Shown: positions 1 through 8,830 of the stretch, one piece after another
Layout of the letters: every line of letters starts with the position of its first letter
How positions within the stretch are numbered: position 1 is the first letter of the stretch
Origin: Hydrogenophaga taeniospiralis
GTDB taxonomy: Bacteria; Pseudomonadota; Gammaproteobacteria; Burkholderiales; Burkholderiaceae_C
Direction of reading: 5' to 3'
Assembly: GCF_020510445.1 (NCBI RefSeq)
Contig: NZ_JAHBAG010000001.1
Span: forward strand, 1 to 64,000
Length of the DNA stretch: 64,000 nucleotides
Notes under the pieces: generated by a model
Seen by the model: only the letters and a program-made list of their open reading frames with translations
Databases searched by the model: none
What the model was told of the DNA's origin: nothing
Translations under genes and position numbers: made by a program

Positions 1-1
1 G

Positions 2-172
2 CAGGTGTTCGCCCGCTCGCGTGTGCTGATGGACCAGGGCGCCTCGGGCATGGTCTATGGCCGCAACGTGTACCAGCACGCCAACCCCTCGGCGGTGGTG
101 AATGCGCTGATGGCCATGATCCACCGCGGCGCGAGCGCATCCGAGGCCTGGGACATCTACGCGGGAACCTGA
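2..172 (+). CDS. DhnA/LsrF-type class I aldolase, C-terminal end (partial)
   Basis: The reading frame enters from the left edge and gives the last 56 residues of a protein ending in TGA at 170-172. The segment GASGMVYGRNVYQHANP, followed by a helix and the tail RGASASEAWDIY, matches the end of the DhnA/LsrF branch of class I aldolases, where the GRNVFQH-like turn closes the phosphate-binding site of the TIM barrel. That branch includes LsrF (autoinducer-2 processing) and DhnA-type fructose-bisphosphate aldolases. The active-site lysine lies upstream of the window, so the substrate cannot be inferred. The next gene begins 176 bp downstream and looks unrelated. Confidence 0.7.
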   Translation, partial: QVFARSRVLMDQGASGMVYGRNVYQHANPSAVVNALMAMIHRGASASEAWDIYAGT

Positions 173-348
173 TCCCGTTCACACGGGGTACGGCGAAAAA
201 AGAAGGAGCGAGGGAGAAAGAGAGAAAGAGCACTGCGGTCGGTGGCGCGAGCCACCGGCTGGGCGTGCCTGCGCGCCCGTGACGGCGGCCTGTCGGACAG
301 ATCGAGGAAGAAGGTTCCGAGTGAACCACCCACAACCTGGAGGCGACG

Positions 349-3300
349 ATGAAAGTTCGGTATTACCTGATGGCGCTCTTGCTGCCGTTCGTCACGCTGC
401 TGACGCACGCGGCGATCACGGGGATCAGCCCCATGACCACCCTATCAACCATGGCGGATGCGGTCACGCAGGCCGCGGAGGACCCGCTCCCGCTGCAGGG
501 ACCGGGTCTGGGCAACCTCACCTATTCCTCGACCGAGCTGTTCAAGCCGGTCTCCATGATCACCCGTGAATCGGGCGACGTGCCGGCCACCTACCCCGGG
601 CGCAAGGCCTACGGGCTGAACGTGGGCATCATGATCAACGGCTACTTCCTGACCTCCTTCGCCCCCGACAGCGGCCTGGGCCCGGGCGGCTTCCTGCTGT
701 ACGACGTGTCCGACCCGCGCGCCATCCGGCTCGTCAAGAAGATCTACGAGCCCGAGGGCCGCACCCAGGAGTTCCGAGAGGCGCACGCCTTCGGCGCCGC
801 GAAGATCGGTGGCCGCCAGTACGTGGTGGTGCCCAGCATCAAGGGCGTCGAGTTCTGGGACTTCACCGACATCAACGACATCCAGCAGGTCAAGAAACTG
901 GCGCTGCCCACCGTCAACGGCGGCGACTACGCCAACGTGGCGTGGCAGCTGTGGTGGCAGGCGCCCTACCTGTACGTGGCCTCGGCCAACGACGGCGTCT
1001 ACATCGTGGACGCGAGCGACCCGGCCAACGCCGTGATCGCCAACCGCGGCGCCGGCAGGCCCAACCCGGTGCCCACCGGTGAGCTCGGGGGCTTTCGCGT
1101 CGGGCCCATCTTCACCATGGGCAACCAGATGGTGCTGACCTCGATGGACAACAGCGACGGATTCGCCAGCCTGGACATCTCCGACCCGCTCAACCCCAAG
1201 GTGCTGGACACCGTGGGTTCCAACACCTTCTATTACGCCACCTGCTACGACGGCAAGAGCCTGCACGCCTCGGCCCGCGGCGGCGGCGCCAAGATGTACA
1301 GCTACAACCTGAGCGACCGCACCCAGTTCGTCGCCGAGGACAACCGGCTGGTCATCGACGAGCAGCTGTACTGCGGCACGCAGGACCAGTACGTGTTCCA
1401 GGGCGCGCAGACCAAGGTGCACAAGGTGGACGTGAGCAACCCGCTCAACCATGTCGAAGTGGGCCAGGGCAGCCTGTTCGCGGCCGACGACCCCGAACTC
1501 TCGCACTCCGACCACGGCCAGGTCGCACCCTTCGGCAACCTGGTGTTCATCGGCAACGACCACGGCTCGGGCAGTGGCTTCATCGTGCACCAGACGGCGC
1601 GCGACACCACGCCACCAGCGGTCAAGCAGACCTCGCCGGCCAACGGCGCCAAACAGCAGGCCCTGAGCTCGCGCATCGGTATAGGCCTCTCGGACAGCAT
1701 CCTGCCCGAGAGCGTCAACGCCAGCACCTTCGTCGTGCGACCGGTGAACGGCAACACGCTGGCCGGCACCTACAGCGTGCAACTGGGCATCATCAACTTC
1801 CACCCCGCTCAGCCCCTGGAGGCCGGCACCAGCTACGAGATCCTGCTGACGGCCGGCGGCGTGAAGGACTATGCGGGCAACGGCATTGCCACCGAGTACC
1901 GCGCCGTCTTCACCACCGGCACCGCCAGCGACATCGGCCTGATGAACCACTGGCCCCTGGCGAGCGGGCTGTCCGATGAGATCGGTGCCAACAACGGCAC
2001 GGCCTCGGCGGCCGACCAGTTCGACAGCATCAGCCTGAACTTCGCGCAGCGCAGCGGCGGCGTGACGCTCAAGAACGACAGCGTGGCCAGCACGCTGGGC
2101 GGCACCGCCTCGCTCGCCTTCTACATGAAGACCACACAGGCCGGCTCGGCCAACGCCTGGACGGCCCCCGGCCTCTTCGGGCGCGACCAGGTGGGCGGTG
2201 CGGACGATGTGTTCTGGGGCTGGATCGACAACACCGGCCGCCTCAACCTGTCGGTGGGCAACGCGGCGACCAACAACCCCGGCACCCGCTCCACCGCCCC
2301 GGTGAACGACGGCAACTGGCACCATGTGGTGATGACGCGCGACGCCGCCACGGGCGCGCAGACGCTGACCGTCGACGGCGTCAAGACCAGCTCCACCGGC
2401 CTCACGGGCACCAAGGGCCTGTTCAACCGGTTCACCCTGCTCGGGCAGATGCAGGGCAACGCGGACTTCTTCCGTGGCAGCCTGGCCGACGTGCGGGTCT
2501 ACGGCCGCGTGCTGAGCGACGCGGAGGTCACGCAGCTCCGGGAACAGCCCCTCATCGGAGACGTGGGTCTGAGCGACGGCCCGCAGATGGTCAACGGGCA
2601 ACTGACGTTCAACCCGGCCCAGCTGGGCGGCAGCAGCGGCGCCACCTACCGCTGGAACTTCGGCAACGGCACACAGACGGCGTTTTCGACCCAGCTGGGC
2701 ACCACCTACAGCTACAACCGCCCCGGCCACTACACCGTGACCCTCACGGTGCGCGATGCCTCGGGCCGGGAAACCTACTACACCTACAACGTGACCGTGA
2801 CCTTCCCGGTGACCGCCACGCCGCCCACGCATTCGAGCAACATCGTGGGCGATGCCAACACCGTCTACGCGGTGAACCCCGACAGCGGCACCGTAGCCGC
2901 CATCGACGCCCAGGCGCTGACCAAGCGCTGGGAGGTGCGTGTGGGCGACGAGCCCAAGACCCTCGCGCGCGGCCCCGACGGCCGCATCTGGGTCACGGTG
3001 CAGGGTGAGGACAAGCTCGTGGCCCTGAACCCGGCCGATGGCAGCATCTCCGCCACGGTGGCGCTGGCCTACGGCAGCGGCCCCTACGGCGTGGCCTTCA
3101 CGCCCAACGGTGCCAAGGGCCTGCTGACGCTGGAGAGCAAGTCCACGCTGATCACCTTCGATCCCGCCAGCGGCACCACCACGGGCACACTGGCCCTGGA
3201 GGGCGACCTGCGCGGCATCGCGGTGGCGGCCGACTCGCAGACGGCCTACATCACGCGCTTCAAGTCCAAGATGACGGGTGGGCAGCTGCACAAGGTGAGC

Positions 3301-5028
3301 CTCAACAGCATGGCCCTGGTGTCCACCATCGCTCTGCCGGTGGACACCACCACGGTGGACACAGAGAACAGCGCGCGCGGCGTGGCCAACTACCTGAGCC
3401 AGGTGGTGATCTCCCCCGATGGTGGCCGCGCGGTGCTGCCGGGCAAGAAGGACAACATCGTGCGCGGGCGCTTCCGCGATGGCAGCGACCTGGAGCATGA
3501 CCAGACGGTGCGCTCCATCCTGTCGCAGGTCGAGCTGGCGCAGGGCACGCACCTGCTGGACGAGCAGATCGACTTCGATGACCGGGCCCCGGCACGCGCC
3601 GCCCTGTTCTCACCGGCCGGCGACTACCTGTTCGTGGCGCAGATGGAAGGCAACAACATCGCCATCGTCGACGCCTACAGCCACGCCGTGCGCGGCGAGA
3701 TCAACGCCAGCAGCGCGCCGCACGGCCTGTACCTGGACGCCTCGCGCAAGCGCCTGTTCGTCAACAACTTCCTGGCGCGCTCGGTCACGGCGCACGACGT
3801 GGCCGACGTGCTGGCCTCCCGCAGCGCGGCCGCCGTCTTCCTGCAGCACATCTCCACGGTGGCGCAGGAGCCGATGGCGGCCGCGGCGCTGCGCGGCAAG
3901 CTGGTGTTCTACAACGCGGCCGACCGGCGCATGAGCAAGGACAACTACATGTCCTGCGCCAGCTGCCACGCCGACGGCGGGGACGACGGCATGGTGTGGG
4001 ACTTCACCCAGCGCGGCGAGGGCCTGCGCCGCACCATCAGCCTGCAGGGCCGGGCCGGCCTGGGCCACGGCAAGCTGCACTGGAGCGCCAACTTCGACGA
4101 GGTGCAGGACTTCGAGAACGACATGCGCAACGCCTTCGGCGGCACCGGCTTCCTGAGCGACGCGGACTTCGCCGCCACGGCCGACCCACTGGGCGCGCCC
4201 AAGGCCGGACGCAGCGCGCAGCTCGACGACATGGCCGCCTACCTGAGCTCGCTGACCAAGTACATCCGCAGCCCGGCGCGCGCCGCCGATGGCACCCTCA
4301 CGGTGGAGGCGGCGCGCGGGCAGACCCTGTTCGCCAGCGCCAACTGCGCGAGTTGCCATACCGGAGGCACCCTGCGCGACGGTCTGCGGCACGACGTGGG
4401 CACGATCCAGCCGTCCTCCGGCCTGGGCATGAACCAGCCGCTGGCCGGCGTGGGCTTCGACACGCCCACGCTGATCGGCAGCTGGGCCGCGAAGTCCTAC
4501 ATGCACAACGGCCAGAAGGCCAGCGTGCTGGACGTGATCGCGGGCGGCCATGGCAATGCCTCGGGCCTGCCCGCGGCCGACCAGCAGGCCATCGCCGCGT
4601 ACGTGCGCTCGCAGGACACCGCCTCGGAGGTCAGCACGCGCCTGCGCTCCAACCACAGCTCGCTGTGCGTCAACATCCGGGGGGTCTCGCAGGCCAGCGG
4701 CACGGTCGCCATCCAGTGGCCTTGCGGCACCGCCAGCAACGAGACCTTCGCGGTGCGCAACGTCGCCGATGGCTACGTGCAACTGGTCGCCCAGCACAGC
4801 AACCTGTGCCTGGCGCAGGACAGCGCCGTGACCAGCGGCGCCGGGGTGGTGCAGCTGGCCTGCAACACCGGCAACACGGCGCAGTGGAGTCTGGTCGGCT
4901 CGACCATCCGCAACCGGGCGTCGGGCGCCTGCCTGGACGTGCCGAACAACTCGACGGCGCAGGACATCCCGCTGATCACCTGGACCTGTCACAGCGGCAA
5001 CAACCAGAACTGGACCCAGGTGCGCTGA
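349..5028 (+). CDS. Secreted multidomain di-haem cytochrome c / lectin mosaic protein
   Basis: A 1559-residue protein with a signal peptide (about residues 1-22). Domains by eye: an LVIVD-type beta-propeller (45-415), a Big_5-like Ig domain (417-524), a LamG/concanavalin-like domain (531-731), a PKD domain (747-822), a YncE/YVTN-type second propeller (830-1168), a MauG/cytochrome-c-peroxidase-like region (1168-1424) and a ricin-B beta-trefoil (1431-1559) with QxW-type repeats. Two haem sites are visible: CASCH at 1203-1207 and CASCH at 1333-1337, plus the peroxidase-like motif YMHNGQ near 1384. GGAGG at 339-343 sets the ATG start. Known family behaviour suggests an exported redox enzyme that binds carbohydrate, but the substrate is unknown. 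The upstream 176 bp is purine-rich and holds no gene. The gene ends at a strong hairpin shared with the convergent barrel gene. Confidence 0.85.
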   Translation: MKVRYYLMALLLPFVTLLTHAAITGISPMTTLSTMADAVTQAAEDPLPLQGPGLGNLTYSSTELFKPVSMITRESGDVPATYPGRKAYGLNVGIMINGYFLTSFAPDSGLGPGGFLLYDVSDPRAIRLVKKIYEPEGRTQEFREAHAFGAAKIGGRQYVVVPSIKGVEFWDFTDINDIQQVKKLALPTVNGGDYANVAWQLWWQAPYLYVASANDGVYIVDASDPANAVIANRGAGRPNPVPTGELGGFRVGPIFTMGNQMVLTSMDNSDGFASLDISDPLNPKVLDTVGSNTFYYATCYDGKSLHASARGGGAKMYSYNLSDRTQFVAEDNRLVIDEQLYCGTQDQYVFQGAQTKVHKVDVSNPLNHVEVGQGSLFAADDPELSHSDHGQVAPFGNLVFIGNDHGSGSGFIVHQTARDTTPPAVKQTSPANGAKQQALSSRIGIGLSDSILPESVNASTFVVRPVNGNTLAGTYSVQLGIINFHPAQPLEAGTSYEILLTAGGVKDYAGNGIATEYRAVFTTGTASDIGLMNHWPLASGLSDEIGANNGTASAADQFDSISLNFAQRSGGVTLKNDSVASTLGGTASLAFYMKTTQAGSANAWTAPGLFGRDQVGGADDVFWGWIDNTGRLNLSVGNAATNNPGTRSTAPVNDGNWHHVVMTRDAATGAQTLTVDGVKTSSTGLTGTKGLFNRFTLLGQMQGNADFFRGSLADVRVYGRVLSDAEVTQLREQPLIGDVGLSDGPQMVNGQLTFNPAQLGGSSGATYRWNFGNGTQTAFSTQLGTTYSYNRPGHYTVTLTVRDASGRETYYTYNVTVTFPVTATPPTHSSNIVGDANTVYAVNPDSGTVAAIDAQALTKRWEVRVGDEPKTLARGPDGRIWVTVQGEDKLVALNPADGSISATVALAYGSGPYGVAFTPNGAKGLLTLESKSTLITFDPASGTTTGTLALEGDLRGIAVAADSQTAYITRFKSKMTGGQLHKVSLNSMALVSTIALPVDTTTVDTENSARGVANYLSQVVISPDGGRAVLPGKKDNIVRGRFRDGSDLEHDQTVRSILSQVELAQGTHLLDEQIDFDDRAPARAALFSPAGDYLFVAQMEGNNIAIVDAYSHAVRGEINASSAPHGLYLDASRKRLFVNNFLARSVTAHDVADVLASRSAAAVFLQHISTVAQEPMAAAALRGKLVFYNAADRRMSKDNYMSCASCHADGGDDGMVWDFTQRGEGLRRTISLQGRAGLGHGKLHWSANFDEVQDFENDMRNAFGGTGFLSDADFAATADPLGAPKAGRSAQLDDMAAYLSSLTKYIRSPARAADGTLTVEAARGQTLFASANCASCHTGGTLRDGLRHDVGTIQPSSGLGMNQPLAGVGFDTPTLIGSWAAKSYMHNGQKASVLDVIAGGHGNASGLPAADQQAIAAYVRSQDTASEVSTRLRSNHSSLCVNIRGVSQASGTVAIQWPCGTASNETFAVRNVADGYVQLVAQHSNLCLAQDSAVTSGAGVVQLACNTGNTAQWSLVGSTIRNRASGACLDVPNNSTAQDIPLITWTCHSGNNQNWTQVR

Positions 5029-5049
5029 AGAAGAGGCGCTGAAACCAGA

Positions 5050-5082
5050 GGGCCCGCCGTCGCGGTTAGCGACGGCGGGCCC
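5050..5082. terminator. Perfect hairpin between convergent genes, probable bidirectional terminator
   Basis: A perfect 14-bp inverted repeat (arms 5050-5063 and 5069-5082) with a 5-nt loop sits in the 79-bp gap between the stop codons of the mosaic cytochrome gene and the beta-barrel gene. There is no U-tract on either side, so whether it terminates by itself is an inference from position and strength. Confidence 0.7.
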
Positions 5083-5107
5083 TGTGCCATGGGGGCCACC
5101 CGCCCCC

Positions 5108-8100
5108 TCAATAGACGCCCACGGCGTTGAGGTACCAGCCCTTGAAGCGGTAGTCGGTGTGGCGCAGGTCGTCGCTGAAGCTGGTGAAGTTGTAGCCCAC
5201 CCCCAGACGGAAATAGGGGGTGATCTGCTTGTCCACGCCCACCAGCCAGCCCGACTGCGTGTTCTTGTCCTGCACCGTCTTCAGCCAGCGGTGTTCGACC
5301 AGGGCGTCCCAGGACTGGAGCATGTGCATGCGCACCTGGCCGGCGGCGAAGTGCCGGGTGTTCTGGTACCAGGCGCCGGTGTTGCGGCCTTCGCGCAACT
5401 CGCCGCGGCGGTAGGCGTACTTGCCGCCCACCTCCCACAGCGGGTTGATGCGGTAGAGCAGCTCGTTGGCGAGGATGTGCGCGCGCTGGTCCACCTCGTT
5501 GTTGGCCACGCCCGAGGTGGGCGAGACCTGCGTCAGCGCGCCCAGGTCGTACACATAGGTGTACTTGCCCAGCCAGGCCCAGCGGTTGTTGCCCGCGGGG
5601 CGGTAGGCCAGGCCGAAATTGGCTTCGGTGAAGCGCGCTTCGTCCACGCTGGAGAGCTTGTCCTGGGTGAGCGAGGTCCTGAGGCGGACCGCCGTGCGCC
5701 AGTCTTCGCTGAACTTGTGCTTCAGGCCCACGCTGAGCAGGTACTGGTCGCGCGACTGCGCCCCCCGGTCGCGCCGGACCTCGAAGCGCGGCGTGAAGCT
5801 GGTGCGGTTGTCGTTGTAGCTGGCCAGCACGGTGCCAGAGCGGCGCGTGGTCTCGCCCCCCGCGGCGTGCTCGATCCGGCTTTGCGCGTAGCGGAAGCCC
5901 AGTTGCCAGTGCCGCGCGACGTTGTAGTCCAGACCCAGGTTCTGGCCCCGCCCGTCTTCATTGGCCCGGTGGCTCAGCTGCGCCTCCTGGAACAGACTCA
6001 GGCCGCCGCCCGCGTTCCAGCGCTGCCCCACCGAGAAGGTGCGACCGGCCCCGTCCTCCAGGAACTCGCTGCCGAAGATGTCGCCGGGCTGGTGGGCGTA
6101 GGTGTAGCGCGAGTACAGGTTGTAGTCGGGCGTGAGGTAGTAGCTGCCTTCGAGCTTTCCGGCCAGCCCCAGCGTGCCGGTGGAGACCTCGCCGGTGGCG
6201 GACGAGCGCTCGCCAAAGCGCCGGGTCGCCCCCACGCCGTAGCGGTCGTTCTTCAGCCCTTCGTCGCTTTGCAGCGTGCTCTGCACAAAGCCATACGCCT
6301 CGGTGCGGCCGCTGAGCTTGCGCTTGTAGCGCAGCCCCGCATAGGTCGCGGTGCCCACGCCGGCGCCGGCCTGCGCGTCGGGGTCGGCAAACTCGCCGCT
6401 GGCCTCGGAGCTGCGAACCTGGCGCAGCTCCAGGCCCAGGCTCTGTTTGTCGTCCAGGTACCAGTTGCTCACCAGCTGGACCTGGTCGATCCGGTTCTGC
6501 CCCTCGACTTCGCGGCGGCTCAGGCGTGCCCCGACGTCCAGATCGGTGCCCACCTCGGCCATCGTCTCGACCCCGGACTCACGGCTGCGCAGCCCACCCG
6601 TTTCGGCCCGCGCCGTGGAGTAGCCGGCCTCGCGGTCCTTGTACCAGGCACCGGCGCTCACGTTTTCCCGCGTCCAGCCCAGTTCGTTGAGGTTGACCCT
6701 GGCCTCGACCCCCACGGCCTGGCCGGAGCGCGGCCCGGTTTCCAGCTCGGCGGTCCGGTCGGTGTAGGTCAGGCCCCCGTTGTCGGAATAGTGCACGCTG
6801 GCCTGGGTCGATTCGCTCTGCGCCACCTCGGCCTTGAGGTAGGTGCCGCGCCCGGCGCGCAAGGTGAGGTCCACCCCATGGAGCTGGTAGTCGTCACCGG
6901 CGCGCTCTTCCGACACGTAGGTGCCGCCCACGGCCACGTGGTCGCCGGCCCAGACCTGGCCCCGCCCGCCCGCGACCAGGTTTTCCGAGCCCTCGGGCAC
7001 GTACTCGTAGTCCACCAGCAGGTGGTTTTCGTAATCGCCGTCGGCGCTCAGGCGCACGATGCCGAAGCCGCTGTCCAATTCGCTGCGCCCCAGCGGGCGA
7101 CTCAGGATGATGCGGCCCTGGATGTAGTCGATTTCGTAGTCGGTGCCGTACGCCAGGCGACCGCGCTGAACGACCTGACCGGTGACCCGGTCGCGCACCT
7201 CGATGCGCAGCTGTTCGGAGCCGCGCAGGATGTCGGTGTGCTTGAGGTAGTACAGGCTGCCCCCGGTGCCCAGCAGCTCGCTGTAGCCCTTGGCGGTCTG
7301 GGACTCGGAGGCGAAAACGCTGAGCTGCGACCTGGGGTCGTCGTACGGCGTGGTCTCGTTGCTGCGCCACCTGAGCGCACCGCCATAGAGGGTGCGGTTG
7401 TACTGGTTGAACTCGCCACCGCTGATGCCGGTGTTGAAGTTGCCCCACACCGCCTGGTTCTTGTCCCAGTCCAGGCGCAGGTAGAGCTTGCCCTCGCTGT
7501 CGGCGTCGCGGTAGCTGGTGGAGTCATCGCCATACACCGGGTAATACTGATCGGGGTCGAGGCGGCGGAAGATGTCCTGCGGCGTGGCCTTGAAGAAGTC
7601 GTGGAACAGGTTGTTGAGTTCCTGGTCTTCGGTGTCGGCCTGCGCCGTGAAGAGGTACTTGCCCTGGATCTTGCCCTTCAGGTAGAAGGCCAGGCGCCCT
7701 TCCTTGAGCAGCTCCTGGTCGAAGCCATCTTCCGCGGCCGCGGGCACGATGTTGCCCGTGACCTGGGATTTGGAGAGGTAGAAGTCGGCCATGCCGACCA
7801 TGAAGAAGTACTCGCCACTGATGTTCACGTCGAGATGGCGCGTGAAGACCGGCTGGCCCGGCAGGCCGTTGACGTCGATCGTCAGCGCATGCGCGCCGAT
7901 CGGGAGCAGGAACTCGGAGACGAAGCGCTGGTTGACGTCGATGGCGGCGCTCTTGCCGTTGATCTTGATGCTGGACTGGTCGGGCATGTCCTGGCCAAAG
8001 ATGCGCACGATCGACCCCGACAGCGGGATGTTCTGCTTCACCAGGCCGTTGACCAGTTGCGCCTCGCGCGCCAGGCGCTGGTCCAGCGTGAAGCCATCGG

Positions 8101-8830
8101 CCAGCTCATTGCTCTGGCTGATCAGCTGCTCCCGGGCGACACGCCACTCTTCCTCGGTGTACAGGCGCACCGTGCGCGCCTGGGTTTCGTCGGCCTGTCC
8201 ACCCCGGCCATAGGCCCGCACCAGATAGACCAGGGTGTCGCCCGGCCGCAGCCGGTGGCCCGCGGGCAACTGGCCGTCCCACTGGATCACCCCTTCCCCG
8301 CTCACCGGCACGGGCAGCCGCACCAGCGGCTTGACCAGATCGGTGTCGCGCCCGCTGTAGATGAGCAGCTCCATGCGTTCGATGAAACTGGCGTAGTTGT
8401 TGCTAACGTTGAAGCTCAGCCCTTCGACCAGTCGGTCGTCTCGAAGACCCGCGATGCTCTGGCCCGAGACGTTCATCTGCGGACTGAGGTTGGCCGGGTC
8501 TTCGGTCGCCCACACCCGGCCTCCGCCGGGCAGGGACAGGACCTGCCCGGGCCTGACCACCGGCTTGGCCGTGGTGGTTGCGGCCACGTCCTGCGGTTGC
8601 CCCGCCCCGTGCGCCCCTGCCGCCTGCGCCAGGGGCGCACGCTCCACCGCCTGGGCGCTCGCGGCCAGCGGCGTCAACGCGAAGAGCGCGCCCAGCGGAA
8701 CCAGGGCGAGGCCATGGAGCCAGCCCGTACCCTGGCTTTGGCTGCGTGCGCACAACAGACGTTCGATGTGATTGGATTGGGTGTTCATCTTGCGGTCATC
8801 CGTACTGGGGGCTGCGGGTTTCGGCGCCAT
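5108..8830 (-). CDS. Large outer-membrane beta-barrel protein, partner of the giant surface protein
   Basis: About 1240 residues. The stop codon of the upstream giant gene overlaps the start (TGATG at 8832-8828, also preceded in frame by GTG at 8833), so the two are translationally coupled. An in-frame ATG at 8788 would give a neater signal peptide, ending near the ASAQA motif, so the exact start is open. After the signal come Ig-like periplasmic segments (about 60-370) and then roughly 850 residues of alternating amphipathic strands rich in Tyr, Arg, Asp and Gly. The protein ends in VGVY, an aromatic terminus as expected for BAM-assembled barrels. I do not recognise a characterised homologue. 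Similar barrels next to DUF11/Sdr-type proteins suggest a secretion or anchoring partner, which is inference. Confidence 0.75.
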   Translation of the reverse strand: MAPKPAAPSTDDRKMNTQSNHIERLLCARSQSQGTGWLHGLALVPLGALFALTPLAASAQAVERAPLAQAAGAHGAGQPQDVAATTTAKPVVRPGQVLSLPGGGRVWATEDPANLSPQMNVSGQSIAGLRDDRLVEGLSFNVSNNYASFIERMELLIYSGRDTDLVKPLVRLPVPVSGEGVIQWDGQLPAGHRLRPGDTLVYLVRAYGRGGQADETQARTVRLYTEEEWRVAREQLISQSNELADGFTLDQRLAREAQLVNGLVKQNIPLSGSIVRIFGQDMPDQSSIKINGKSAAIDVNQRFVSEFLLPIGAHALTIDVNGLPGQPVFTRHLDVNISGEYFFMVGMADFYLSKSQVTGNIVPAAAEDGFDQELLKEGRLAFYLKGKIQGKYLFTAQADTEDQELNNLFHDFFKATPQDIFRRLDPDQYYPVYGDDSTSYRDADSEGKLYLRLDWDKNQAVWGNFNTGISGGEFNQYNRTLYGGALRWRSNETTPYDDPRSQLSVFASESQTAKGYSELLGTGGSLYYLKHTDILRGSEQLRIEVRDRVTGQVVQRGRLAYGTDYEIDYIQGRIILSRPLGRSELDSGFGIVRLSADGDYENHLLVDYEYVPEGSENLVAGGRGQVWAGDHVAVGGTYVSEERAGDDYQLHGVDLTLRAGRGTYLKAEVAQSESTQASVHYSDNGGLTYTDRTAELETGPRSGQAVGVEARVNLNELGWTRENVSAGAWYKDREAGYSTARAETGGLRSRESGVETMAEVGTDLDVGARLSRREVEGQNRIDQVQLVSNWYLDDKQSLGLELRQVRSSEASGEFADPDAQAGAGVGTATYAGLRYKRKLSGRTEAYGFVQSTLQSDEGLKNDRYGVGATRRFGERSSATGEVSTGTLGLAGKLEGSYYLTPDYNLYSRYTYAHQPGDIFGSEFLEDGAGRTFSVGQRWNAGGGLSLFQEAQLSHRANEDGRGQNLGLDYNVARHWQLGFRYAQSRIEHAAGGETTRRSGTVLASYNDNRTSFTPRFEVRRDRGAQSRDQYLLSVGLKHKFSEDWRTAVRLRTSLTQDKLSSVDEARFTEANFGLAYRPAGNNRWAWLGKYTYVYDLGALTQVSPTSGVANNEVDQRAHILANELLYRINPLWEVGGKYAYRRGELREGRNTGAWYQNTRHFAAGQVRMHMLQSWDALVEHRWLKTVQDKNTQSGWLVGVDKQITPYFRLGVGYNFTSFSDDLRHTDYRFKGWYLNAVGVY

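Noticed and set aside
173..348. A small gene in the gap before the mosaic cytochrome gene
   Set aside because: Frames there are shadows without ribosome sites; the stretch is purine-rich and appears to be leader or promoter.
445..3552. Long minus-strand frames opposite the mosaic cytochrome gene, likewise 35891-40042 opposite the RND genes, 5084-9046 and 24275-26662
   Set aside because: All are antisense shadows of genes with clear domains. Their amino-acid composition is that of reverse-strand GC-rich DNA.
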